Assembly: GCA_913062735.1 (NCBI GenBank)
Contig: CAJXWI010000021.1
Span: forward strand, 1 to 13,009
Length of the DNA stretch: 13,009 nucleotides
Source of the DNA: an uncultured Arcobacter sp.
Lineage (GTDB): Bacteria; Campylobacterota; Campylobacteria; Campylobacterales; Arcobacteraceae
Direction: 5' to 3'
Within the stretch, counting starts at the first letter, position 1. Each line of letters begins with the position of its first letter. Below, one piece after another: positions 1 through 6,891 of this stretch. The notes below the pieces were generated by a model. That model saw only the letters and a program-made list of their open reading frames with translations. It was not told where the DNA came from and did no database searches. The position numbers and the translations under genes are program-made.

Positions 1-1164
1 GTATGTAGAAGTCAAGGTGGACATAATGCTGGTCATACAATCTGGGTTGATGGTGTTAGATATGCTCTTCACTTAATTCCTTCTGGTGTTTTAAATCCTA
101 AAGCTATTAATGTAATTGGAAATGGGGTTGTTTTATGTCCTGAAGCAATTATCAAAGAAATGGAACAATTTTCTGATTTAGAAGGAAGATTATTTATCTC
201 TGATAAAGCACATTTAAACTTACCTTACCATGCTTTAATTGATCAAGCAAAAGAGAGATTAAAAGGTGACAAAGCTATTGGAACTACTGGAAAAGGAATT
301 GGACCTGCTTATGCAGAAAAGATTTCACGATCTGGGTTTAGAGTAGGTGAGTTATTAAACCCAAATAAATTAGCAAAAGCAATTGTTGAATATTTTGAAC
401 AAAATAAAGCTATTTTTGATGTACTTGAAATAAATACACCTAATGAAGCAGAGTTACAAGTATTATTACTTTCATATAAAGATGTTTTAGAACCATATAT
501 TGCTAATACAACAAACATCGTATGGAAAGCACTTGACGAAAATAAAAAGATTTTATTAGAAGGGGCTCAAGGTACGCTATTAGATATTGATCATGGAACA
601 TATCCTTATGTTACTTCTTCTTCTTGTGTAAGTGCTGGGGCTTGTACTGGTTTAGGTATTGCTCCTAGAGATATTGGAATTGTAACTGGAATTGTTAAAG
701 CATATACTACAAGAGTAGGAAATGGACCTTTCCCATCAGAAGATTTCACACAAGATGGTGAAACTATGGCAGATGTAGGAAAAGAAGTAGGAACTACAAC
801 TGGACGTGGTAGAAGATGTGGATGGTTTGATGCTATTGCTGTTAAACATGCTGCAAGACTTAATGGTTGTGACCAATTATCATTAATGAAACTTGATGTT
901 TTAGATGGTTTTAAAACAATCAAAATTTGTATTGCTTATGATCTTGATGGACAAAGAATTGATTATATGCCAAGTGATTTAGAAAACGTTAAACCTATTT
1001 ATGAAGAAATAGCTGGATGGGATAAAGTTGAAGGGGTAAGAGAGTATGATAAATTACCTAAAAATGCTAAATTATATATCAAAAGAATTGAAGAATTAAC
1101 AAATGTAAGAGTTGGATTAATTTCAACTTCACCTGAGCGAGACGATACAATAACAAGAGGATAA
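1..1164 (+). CDS. purA: Adenylosuccinate synthetase, 5' end outside window
   Basis: Cytoplasmic GTP-dependent enzyme that joins IMP and aspartate into adenylosuccinate, the first committed step from IMP to AMP. The reading frame is open from base 1, so about 30 N-terminal residues, including the P-loop-like GDEGKG segment, lie outside. The first visible residues carry GGHNAGHT, whose last His corresponds to the catalytic His41 of the E. coli enzyme, followed by HLIPSG. Further family signatures are [11 protein letters not shown], the [16 protein letters not shown] block and the IMP/aspartate-binding loop [12 protein letters not shown]. An internal ATG at 160 is not the start, because conserved sequence continues upstream of it. 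It is the first visible gene of a compact operon: its stop is 3 bases before the DUF507 start, and the next gene's ribosome binding site lies inside its last codons. Identification is secure. Confidence 0.97.
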   Translation, partial: VCRSQGGHNAGHTIWVDGVRYALHLIPSGVLNPKAINVIGNGVVLCPEAIIKEMEQFSDLEGRLFISDKAHLNLPYHALIDQAKERLKGDKAIGTTGKGIGPAYAEKISRSGFRVGELLNPNKLAKAIVEYFEQNKAIFDVLEINTPNEAELQVLLLSYKDVLEPYIANTTNIVWKALDENKKILLEGAQGTLLDIDHGTYPYVTSSSCVSAGACTGLGIAPRDIGIVTGIVKAYTTRVGNGPFPSEDFTQDGETMADVGKEVGTTTGRGRRCGWFDAIAVKHAARLNGCDQLSLMKLDVLDGFKTIKICIAYDLDGQRIDYMPSDLENVKPIYEEIAGWDKVEGVREYDKLPKNAKLYIKRIEELTNVRVGLISTSPERDDTITRG

Positions 1165-1167
1165 ATT

Positions 1168-1719
1168 ATGAGAATGAAATTTCACCATACACCCTATGTA
1201 GCAAGAAGAATCTCAAGAGATTTAGCCACATGTGAATTCGTAGAAGTTAGAAAAACAAAAGATGAAATCACAGCAGAAATTGTACGAATTTTACAAGAAG
1301 ATTTGGACAATGAACATGCATTAGATGAAAAAGTAAATGATATATTAGACGAACAAGAAGAAAATATTGAATTTTATAATGCTGATTTTAGACAACTTTT
1401 TTGGATGACTAAAAAAAGAATGGCAAATGAGCATGGTGTTATTTTAAATAATGAAGACAGATTTTCAGATATTTCACATCAAATTTTAGATTATTTGTGG
1501 GAAGAAGATTTTATTCATTATGTTGTATCAGATAACAAAATTAAAAATGTAATTTTCGAATCTATAGAGGAGTTTATCAAAGGTTTTGAAGAAGCTGATG
1601 ATGAAGTACATGTAAAAATTAAATCGTACAAAAGAAGATTAATTCCAGGTACTGAAGATTATGATTTAGTATTTGCACGATTGTATGAAGAAGAGCTAAT
1701 AAAAAGAGGATTATTATAG
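1168..1719 (+). CDS. DUF507 family protein, function unknown
   Basis: 183-residue, strongly charged, probably all-helical protein without signal peptide or membrane segment. Residues about 1-65 (HHTPYVARRISRDL, then ITAEIVRILQEDL and NEHALDEKVNDIL) match the family of short conserved proteins called DUF507. The second half ends in RLYEEELIKRGLL and may be a diverged second copy of the same unit, which would explain a length about twice that of the single-unit form; this is inference. The start is ATG 1168, with AGAGGA at 1156-1161 six bases upstream; ATG 1174 is an alternative two codons later. It sits between purA and carA with gaps of 3 and 1 bases, so the three are surely co-transcribed. 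Placement hints at a link to nucleotide metabolism, but nothing in the sequence shows a catalytic site. Confidence 0.85.
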   Translation: MRMKFHHTPYVARRISRDLATCEFVEVRKTKDEITAEIVRILQEDLDNEHALDEKVNDILDEQEENIEFYNADFRQLFWMTKKRMANEHGVILNNEDRFSDISHQILDYLWEEDFIHYVVSDNKIKNVIFESIEEFIKGFEEADDEVHVKIKSYKRRLIPGTEDYDLVFARLYEEELIKRGLL

Positions 1720-1720
1720 A

Positions 1721-2842
1721 ATGAAAAAAGTTTGGATATATTTAGAAAATGGAACGTTTCTTGAAGCAAATTCATTTGGTGCGCAAGGTACTAGTGTAGG
1801 TGAAATTGTTTTTAATACTTCTTTAACAGGATATCAAGAAATCATTACTGATCCTTCTTATGCAGGACAGTTTGTAACATTTACTATGCCAGAAATTGGA
1901 AATGTAGGTGTAAATGCTCAAGATATGGAAAGTCCTAAAGCACACTGTAAAGGTGTTCTTGTACGAAACTACCACCACGAATATTCAAACTTTAGAGCAG
2001 ACAAAGATTTAGATGCTTTATTAAAAGAAAACAATGTCTTAGGAATTTGTGATATTGATACACGATATTTAACAAAAATGCTAAGAAAAGAAGGAGCAAT
2101 GATGATGATTGCTTCAACTGAGATTGATAATATTGATGAATTAAAATTGCTTTTAGATGCAAGCCCAAGAATTGAAGATATTAATTATATTAAAGAAGTA
2201 TCTACTAAAGAAGCGTATGTTCATAAATTTGGAGCATGGGATCACTCAAAATTTGATTACAATAAAGCTGTTATGAGTGATAAAAAAATTGTAGTAGTTG
2301 ATTTTGGTGTTAAAAGAAATATCTTAAATGAATTAGTAGAAACAGGTTTAGAAGTAGAAGTTGTTCCATCAACATTTAAAGCGGCAACTTTAATTTCACG
2401 TTTTAACAAGAAAGAAATTGGTGGAGTATTTTTATCAAATGGTCCAGGTGATCCCTTAACACTTACAGAAGAGTTAAGCGAAGTAAAAGAACTAATCAAA
2501 AGTGAGATTCCTATCTTTGCTATTTGTTTAGGGCATCAAATGTTATCAATAGCACATGGTTACGATACTTATAAGCTTAAATTTGGACAACATGGTGGTA
2601 ACCATCCTGTTGGAAATAATAAAGGTACGGTAGAGATTACAGCGCAAAATCATAATTATAATGTTCCTGATTCTATAATTAATATTGCTGAAATTACGCA
2701 CAAGAACTTGTTCGATAATACTATTGAAGGCGTATCTTATAATGATAAGAATATTTTTTCAGTACAACATCATCCAGAAGCAAGTCCAGGACCGCATGAG
2801 TCTAAATATATCTTCCAAGAATTCGCAAATATTGTAAAATAG
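1721..2842 (+). CDS. carA: Carbamoyl-phosphate synthase small (glutaminase) subunit
   Basis: 373 residues, the normal family length. It hydrolyses glutamine and channels ammonia to CarB for carbamoyl phosphate, the precursor of pyrimidines and arginine. The N-terminal CPSase small-chain domain spans about residues 1-135 (FNTSLTGYQEIITDPSYAGQ is typical). The class I glutamine amidotransferase domain spans about 190-372. The nucleophile elbow AICLGHQ gives Cys269, the same number as in E. coli. His351 and Glu353 of QHHPEASPGP complete the triad, and SNGPGDP forms the oxyanion region. AGAGGA at 1705-1710 lies ten bases before the ATG. The gene starts 1 base after the DUF507 stop. The large subunit carB is not in this window. 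A palindromic repeat follows the stop codon immediately and may end the transcript. Confidence 0.97.
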   Translation: MKKVWIYLENGTFLEANSFGAQGTSVGEIVFNTSLTGYQEIITDPSYAGQFVTFTMPEIGNVGVNAQDMESPKAHCKGVLVRNYHHEYSNFRADKDLDALLKENNVLGICDIDTRYLTKMLRKEGAMMMIASTEIDNIDELKLLLDASPRIEDINYIKEVSTKEAYVHKFGAWDHSKFDYNKAVMSDKKIVVVDFGVKRNILNELVETGLEVEVVPSTFKAATLISRFNKKEIGGVFLSNGPGDPLTLTEELSEVKELIKSEIPIFAICLGHQMLSIAHGYDTYKLKFGQHGGNHPVGNNKGTVEITAQNHNYNVPDSIINIAEITHKNLFDNTIEGVSYNDKNIFSVQHHPEASPGPHESKYIFQEFANIVK

Positions 2843-2955
2843 CTTTGCTTGTTTGCGCAATCTCTGCGTTGAAGAAGAAAGTTCCTTCGTCATGTACTTA
2901 TCGTACACTCCTTAGGAATTTTCTTCTTTGCCTTGACCTTACAAAAAACAATAAA
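2843..2955. repeat. Imperfect palindromic repeat-like element after carA
   Basis: A nested inverted repeat begins right at the carA stop. The inner arms are 2871-2886 and 2914-2929: 16 bases with 14 identical, and both differences would be G-U pairs in RNA. The tip is a perfect TGTAC (2893-2897), TTATC, GTACA (2903-2907). The outer arms are weaker: 2843-2860 (ctttgcttgtttgcgcaa) against about 2940-2955 (tacaaaaaacaataaa). The GC content and style differ from the surrounding AT-rich spacer. The form, with a GTAC-containing tip and eroded outer arms, resembles dispersed intergenic palindromes of many bacteria. Whether other copies exist cannot be seen from one window. It could also fold in RNA and act as a terminator or 3'-end stabiliser for carA, but no T-run follows directly. 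Confidence 0.6.
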
Positions 2956-2959
2956 TTCT

Positions 2960-2989
2960 TTTACAATATTTCAAAAAAATCATTATAAA
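2960..2989 (+). promoter_or_regulatory. Sigma-70-type promoter before small ORF
   Basis: TTTACA at 2960-2965 (5 of 6 to the -35 consensus) and TATAAA at 2984-2989 (5 of 6 to the -10 consensus) are 18 bases apart. Transcription would start near 2996, almost on the ATG at 2998, so the message would be leaderless or nearly so. In such AT-rich DNA chance matches are common, so this is suggestive only. Confidence 0.4.
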
Positions 2990-2997
2990 GTAGAAAA

Positions 2998-3141
2998 ATG
3001 TCCAAGATGTCTAAAACAAATCAAATATTATTTGACGTAATGAAACAACACAATCTTTCTATGTTTCCTAAACAAGAAAAAAAGAAAGTGATGCGTTTAG
3101 TATTTGATAGAATTAAAAGACTTTTTAGAAGTAATAAATAA
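2998..3141 (+). CDS. Possible small basic protein, 47 residues
   Basis: Open frame from ATG 2998 to TAA 3139-3141. The protein begins MSKMSKTNQILFDVMKQHN and ends in a strongly basic segment (VFDRIKRLFRSNK), with many Lys and Arg and only two acidic residues after the first ten or so. The C-terminal half could form an amphipathic basic helix; there is no Cys and no membrane segment. No Shine-Dalgarno sequence precedes either ATG 2998 or the alternative ATG 3007. However, a reasonable promoter ends 8 bases upstream, which would fit leaderless translation. I do not recognise a family. It stands between the palindrome after carA and the convergent ABM gene. It may be a real small gene or a chance frame in AT-rich spacer. 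Confidence 0.4.
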   Translation: MSKMSKTNQILFDVMKQHNLSMFPKQEKKKVMRLVFDRIKRLFRSNK

Positions 3142-3230
3142 TTAGTAGTAAAATAAGAGCTATTAATTCTTAGAAAAATATACTCTCATTATATAAATTG
3201 ATTCACTTGTTTAAAATATCTCAAATAAGG
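3142..3230. other. Convergent spacer without clear terminator
   Basis: AT-rich 89-base gap between the small plus-strand ORF and the 3' end of the minus-strand ispDF operon. A weak inverted repeat (AATAAGAG on the left, CTCTCATT on the right, one mismatch, loop of over 20 bases) could form a poor hairpin. I see no GC-rich stem with a T-run in either direction. Confidence 0.4.
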
Positions 3231-3518
3231 CTATTTAAGTATCTCTAATTCATCTGTGTATTTATGCTCACAATATGGCTCGTACGAAGCTTTATATACA
3301 GCATAATGAGAAGTGCCTTTATGACCATCTAGGGCACGTTCATCTCTCCATGATTCTACTGCTTGGAATTTTTTTCTGTTGTTTTCGTATTGAAAAATAT
3401 CATAAAAGATACAACCATCTTCTTTTTTTGAAGGTTCTACCATTGCTATTAAAAGTTCTTTCATTTTATCTTCACACCCGTCTTTTGCAATAAAGGTTAC
3501 TTTTTTTGTAATTGTCAT
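3231..3518 (-). CDS. ABM-domain (YgiN-like) putative monooxygenase
   Basis: 95-residue cytoplasmic protein covering one whole antibiotic-biosynthesis-monooxygenase (ABM) fold. The family pattern is clear: an N-terminal strand (VTFIAKDG), a helix with KMKELLIAMVEPSKKE, then DGCIFYDIFQYENN, FQAVESWRDERALDGH and SHYAVYKAS. Such ferredoxin-like dimers include cofactor-free quinol monooxygenases (YgiN) and many proteins of unknown substrate, so the substrate cannot be read here. The start ATG 3518 has AAAGGA five bases upstream on the minus strand. It lies 10 bases after the pgpA stop and is the last gene of the ispDF-regulator-pgpA transcript. A link to quinone biology would suit the isoprenoid gene at the head of the operon, but this is only a contextual guess. 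Confidence 0.8.
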   Translation of the reverse strand: MTITKKVTFIAKDGCEDKMKELLIAMVEPSKKEDGCIFYDIFQYENNRKKFQAVESWRDERALDGHKGTSHYAVYKASYEPYCEHKYTDELEILK

Positions 3519-3528
3519 ATTAATCCTT

Positions 3529-3996
3529 TTATATGAATTTTAAGATAAGTTGATAGGTACCAGCTGCACTTAGCCCTGCTGCAACACCTGCTAATAAATC
3601 ATCTCCCATAACGCCCCATCCACCTTTAACTTTTTCATCAATTTTTCCAATTAAAGAAGGTTTCCAAATATCAAAGAGTCTGAAATATACAAAAGCCAAA
3701 GCACCCATGACATAAAAATTTTCATTGGTAATACCACAAATTGAAAGTGCTAACCACATACCAGCAAGTTCATCTATTACGATTTCTTTACTGTCATGCT
3801 CTTTCACTTCTTTTTCATAAATATCAATTTGTTTTACAGCAATGGCAGTAATTAAAATAGATAACATAAATAAAGTTGAATCAGGAACAATTTTTAGAAG
3901 TAACATTCCAAGAATAAGGGCAACAATACTTCCAGCAGTTCCTGGAGCTTTAGGGGAAAGACCTGAATAAAAAAGAGTTAAAAAGAGTTTTCTCAT
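3529..3996 (-). CDS. pgpA: Phosphatidylglycerophosphatase A
   Basis: 155-residue inner-membrane enzyme that removes the phosphate from phosphatidylglycerophosphate to give phosphatidylglycerol. The family signatures are all visible: GLSPKAPGTAGS near residues 12-23 as the first catalytic loop, KEIVIDELAGMW in the middle, and FRLFDIWKP followed by GGWGVMGDDLLAGV with the paired Asp residues. Hydrophobic stretches fit several membrane segments (about residues 24-36, 41-54, 78-90 and 131-151). The ATG overlaps the TGA of the regulator gene as ATGA (3993-3996), so translation is probably coupled. The next gene starts 10 bases after the stop. Length is normal for the family. Confidence 0.95.
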   Translation of the reverse strand: MRKLFLTLFYSGLSPKAPGTAGSIVALILGMLLLKIVPDSTLFMLSILITAIAVKQIDIYEKEVKEHDSKEIVIDELAGMWLALSICGITNENFYVMGALAFVYFRLFDIWKPSLIGKIDEKVKGGWGVMGDDLLAGVAAGLSAAGTYQLILKFI

Positions 3997-4892
3997 TGTT
4001 TTGCCTGCTTCTTTTTTTCAATACCAAGTTTTTTTCTTTTTTCCCAGAGAGATTTTCTTGAAATTCCCAGTTTTTTAGATAACTCAGTATCAGGATAATT
4101 ACCTTGAAACGTTAAAACCATAAGTTTTACATATTCATTTATTGTCATAATATTATTGTTCATTAAAGAAATATTATTTTGCATACACGAGATTTTTGAG
4201 AAAGGAAAGTCTTCTTCTTTTTCAAGAGAACAAATAATAGCCTTTCTTCCATCCAATAGAGCGTTTAAATTGTCTTTAGAGGATTTTTTAAGTACTTGGT
4301 AGTCTGTGATATATAAAAGCTCTTTACAAGGCTTTGCCAAATCTTTTTGCCAAGTAGGGGTATCGGATAAAGAGATAAATTTAATAGCTAAATCAAATTT
4401 TCGTGCAATTTCAAATACTACCTTATCTGCCATCTTTGGAGAATTGGTTGAAACCAATAAAGGAAAAGTATGTGAAAGCTGAATATTAGAAATATTTACA
4501 TCTTTAAAATTAAATTCTAAATAAGCTCTTAGTGTACTTAGCTCTTTTTTAACACTTTGCCATTCTTTATAATGATAAATCTTGCGCACAAGTTCATCCA
4601 TAATAAAAGGTTTCATAATATAATCTTTGGCACCTTCTTTAATAGGATCAGTAACCGTTTCATCTGAAATATAAGATACCAGCAATAAAATTATGGCATG
4701 TTCTTTGTATTTCTTAATTATCTCTTTGCATTGAGAAGATGGTAAAGATGTAGACAATAAAACAATATCGTAATCTTTTTCCATATTAATATTTGTTGAT
4801 TCGATAAAGTCACACAAGTGACCATCATCTAATAATCGTGAAACAATTTTTTGTGCTAAATAAACTTCATTTTCTATTATTAAGATATTCAT
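3993..4892 (-). CDS. HP1021-family atypical orphan response regulator
   Basis: A receiver-like domain (about residues 1-110) is joined to a long middle region and a C-terminal Fis/NtrC-type helix-turn-helix (about 269-291, LSKKLGISRKSLWEKRKKLGI). The receiver cannot take phosphate in the usual way. The phospho-acceptor Asp is Ser47 (DIVLLSTSLP), and the acidic pocket IVDDE has become IIENE. Ser73 and Lys94 of the switch are kept. This combination, the 299-residue length and the place next to ispDF and pgpA fit the Campylobacterota family of H. pylori HP1021 and C. jejuni Cj1608. Members bind oriC and many promoters and respond to redox state. Cys27, 55, 189, 221 and 236 are candidates for such sensing. 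I choose ATG 4892, which forms an ATGA overlap with the ispDF stop. The longer frame to 4904 begins with TTG and would add four residues. Confidence 0.82.
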   Translation of the reverse strand: MNILIIENEVYLAQKIVSRLLDDGHLCDFIESTNINMEKDYDIVLLSTSLPSSQCKEIIKKYKEHAIILLLVSYISDETVTDPIKEGAKDYIMKPFIMDELVRKIYHYKEWQSVKKELSTLRAYLEFNFKDVNISNIQLSHTFPLLVSTNSPKMADKVVFEIARKFDLAIKFISLSDTPTWQKDLAKPCKELLYITDYQVLKKSSKDNLNALLDGRKAIICSLEKEEDFPFSKISCMQNNISLMNNNIMTINEYVKLMVLTFQGNYPDTELSKKLGISRKSLWEKRKKLGIEKKKQAKQ

Positions 4893-6013
4893 ATATTTTT
4901 CCAATCGTAGTATTTTAAATTAGCAGTACTAAGTACTACAAGACCTTCTTCTTTGCCTACAAAGCCCATTTTTTCAGAGGTAGTTGCTTTTATATTAATA
5001 AACTGTGGCTCTATTTTCAATAATTTAGCCATTGAAAATTTAATATCAAGTTTATGTGGATTGATTTTTGGTATTTCAGCTAAAATTGTTAGATCGATAT
5101 TTATTATTTCATATCCAACATTATGAATGAATTCTAATATGTGAGCCAATAAAGAAGCAGAGTTGGCATTTTTGTATTTTGGGTTGCTATCTGGAAAAAA
5201 TTCTCCAATATCGCCAGCCCCAATAGCACCTAAAAGAGCATCTATTACAGAGTGAATCAAAACATCTCCATCAGAATGTGCTTTGAAACCATAAGAACAA
5301 GGCAATTTTACTCCACCTAAATACATCTCTTTATTTTCTTCATAAGCGTGAATATCAATACCTGAACCTACAAAAGTATTTTTAGAAGGTCCTTTAAAAT
5401 AATCAAACTCATTCAAATCGTTTAAGAAGGTTAGTTTTTTACTTCTTGAAGAACCTTGGATATAAAAAACACTTTCATTAATATTTTTAATAGCAGAGCT
5501 GTCATCTGTAAAATCTTGTGTGTTTTCTAAGGCTTTTTTTAAGATAGCGGTATTTGATAATTGCGGGGTTTGTATGAGTTTTACTTTGTTTCTATCAATA
5601 GTAATTTCATTAAATATGACAGTATCACTTACATCTAATATAGGAACAATACAAGCTGCTTTATCTTTATTCTCAAGTAAATTTAAAATGACACTCTTAG
5701 GAACTCCTGCTCTTGCAACATCAGTAACCATAACATATTTAGAGTCAACTTCTTGCAAAGCATTCTTCATTGATTCTTGTCTGCTTTCTCCACCTTTTAC
5801 AAAAGTTACATGGGAGGAGAAATTTTTCATGTAATTAAGTTCATCAAGATGAGAAGTAACAATTATTTTATTAAATTTAGTATAAGAGGAGATACGTTTT
5901 GTAACGTTTAACCACAAAGGTTCGTCATTTATACGCAACCATTGCTTTTTAATTCTGTGTTCAAACCTCGAAGAAGTACCTGCGCACAGAACTATTAGCG
6001 TAACATCAGTCAA
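4889..6013 (-). CDS. ispDF: Bifunctional IspD/IspF enzyme of the MEP pathway
   Basis: 374-residue fusion making isopentenyl precursors in the cytoplasm. The IspD part (about 1-205) activates 2-C-methylerythritol 4-phosphate with CTP. It shows the nucleotide-binding start LIVLCAGTSSRF with KKQW, then VTDVARAGVP and IQTPQLSNT. The IspF part (about 214-370) makes the cyclodiphosphate. It carries GSGIDIHAY (Asp220, His222) and HSDGDVLIHSVIDALLGA (His254) as zinc ligands, GDIGEFFPD, and ATTSEKMGFVGKEEG. The fusion is usual in Campylobacterota. The start is TTG 6013: AAGGGG lies five bases upstream, the IspD fold begins at once, and no in-frame ATG is near. The IspD N-terminal signature is looser than the textbook AAGxGxR form, but the key Arg is present. 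It heads the operon with the HP1021-type regulator. Confidence 0.95.
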   Translation of the reverse strand: MTDVTLIVLCAGTSSRFEHRIKKQWLRINDEPLWLNVTKRISSYTKFNKIIVTSHLDELNYMKNFSSHVTFVKGGESRQESMKNALQEVDSKYVMVTDVARAGVPKSVILNLLENKDKAACIVPILDVSDTVIFNEITIDRNKVKLIQTPQLSNTAILKKALENTQDFTDDSSAIKNINESVFYIQGSSRSKKLTFLNDLNEFDYFKGPSKNTFVGSGIDIHAYEENKEMYLGGVKLPCSYGFKAHSDGDVLIHSVIDALLGAIGAGDIGEFFPDSNPKYKNANSASLLAHILEFIHNVGYEIINIDLTILAEIPKINPHKLDIKFSMAKLLKIEPQFINIKATTSEKMGFVGKEEGLVVLSTANLKYYDWKNI

Positions 6014-6018
6014 AAAAG

Positions 6019-6024
6019 CCCCTT
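6019..6024 (-). promoter_or_regulatory. Ribosome binding site supporting TTG start of ispDF
   Basis: AAGGGG on the minus strand, five bases before TTG 6013-6011. It decides the unusual start codon, since the nearest ATG (6008-6006) is out of frame and soon meets a stop. Confidence 0.7.
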
Positions 6025-6041
6025 GTGTAAAAAAGTTACAT

Positions 6042-6062
6042 ATTATAGGCTAAAGTTACTTA
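6042..6062 (-). promoter_or_regulatory. Promoter of ispDF operon with shared upstream element
   Basis: A perfect TATAAT lies at 6047-6042 on the minus strand, with TAAGTAACTTT at 6062-6052, four bases upstream of it. Transcription would begin near 6035, giving a leader of about 20 bases. The same arrangement with one base changed stands before the 820-residue gene at 9376-9396. The heptamer GTAACTT occurs twice here, at 6059-6053 and 6039-6033, exactly 20 bases apart and flanking the -10 box. No TTGACA-like -35 is present, as is common in Campylobacterota. The promoter sits just after the HDOD stop, so the ispDF operon has its own start. Confidence 0.65.
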
Positions 6063-6069
6063 TATTAAG

Positions 6070-6891
6070 TTAAGCTTCGTCTTCGATTTTCGTTTTGATA
6101 ACTTCAATTGCAGCTGATAAAGCTGCAACATCTAAGCCATATTCTTTACATTTTTTTAATCCAAGTTCAACATTATCATCACTTAGAGGAGCAGTTAAAT
6201 TAGATAGAATTTTTACTATTTCAAGGATTTGAACTTTTTCTTTAAAGCCTGTAGGTGCTTTATCAGGATGCCCAACATAACCAATTGCGGTTACTAAATT
6301 AGGGCTTAATTTCCAATGTTTAAAAATGTTAGCAGTAATAGTAGAACATGAATGTCCAACTAGAGTTCGCTCTAGCGTAGCTAAGTGTTTACCTTGGGCA
6401 ATACCTTCTTTAAATTCTTCTTCTTTTTCAAGTTCTACAATTAACTCAGCAATAATAAACTTTCCTGTTTCTTGTAAAAAAGCGGGCAATAAAAGTTCTT
6501 CTTTTAAATCAAAGTTAGAAGCTCCCAACCATTTATTAACAATTGTTGAAGATAAATTACAAGAATTTAAAAATGCATCAATTCCTACTCCGTAAGGTTT
6601 TAAATCAGACTTAATTAAATCTTGAACAACAGTTCCTAATGCAACTGAAATTGTAAAGTTAATTCCCAATAAGTTAATAGCACGACTAGGAGTTTCAACA
6701 GCAGATCTAAAACCAAACATAGCTGAATTTGCAACTCTTAATAAAGAAGTAATAATTAAAGGATCTTGTTCAATGATTTTTAATAAATCCAAAGGCTCTT
6801 TTTCTGGTAGAGATCTAAACTCTTCAATCTCAATTACACTTTTAGGTAAGGGAGGAAGGGAGTCAATTTTATCAATTATCATATCTTTCAT
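6070..6891 (-). CDS. HDOD-domain signalling protein
   Basis: 273-residue soluble protein almost entirely made of one HDOD domain, the catalytically dead relative of HD phosphohydrolases. Family marks in order are LPPLPKSV (12-19), IIEQDPLIITSLLRVANSAMFG (39-60), the TPSRAINLLG helix (67-76), FLQETGKFI (138-146) and HWKLSPNLVTAIGYVGHP (192-209). The HD dyad position reads Gln140-Glu141, so no hydrolase activity is expected. Such proteins act as signalling or scaffold modules, often near chemotaxis, motility or cyclic-di-GMP genes; C. jejuni Cj0248 is a related HDOD protein. Its ATG overlaps the stop of the 820-residue gene as ATGA (6888-6891), so the two are coupled and their products probably act together. 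AAAAGGA lies about eight bases upstream; a second ATG three codons on is possible. Confidence 0.9.
   Translation of the reverse strand: MKDMIIDKIDSLPPLPKSVIEIEEFRSLPEKEPLDLLKIIEQDPLIITSLLRVANSAMFGFRSAVETPSRAINLLGINFTISVALGTVVQDLIKSDLKPYGVGIDAFLNSCNLSSTIVNKWLGASNFDLKEELLLPAFLQETGKFIIAELIVELEKEEEFKEGIAQGKHLATLERTLVGHSCSTITANIFKHWKLSPNLVTAIGYVGHPDKAPTGFKEKVQILEIVKILSNLTAPLSDDNVELGLKKCKEYGLDVAALSAAIEVIKTKIEDEA

Noticed and set aside
606..923. Minus-strand open frame inside purA
   Set aside because: It lies antisense to conserved PurA motifs and has no domain or ribosome binding site; it is a shadow of the real gene.
4893..4904. TTG start for the HP1021-type regulator at 4904
   Set aside because: ATG 4892 gives an ATGA overlap with the ispDF stop and puts the Ser at position 47, as I recall for HP1021.
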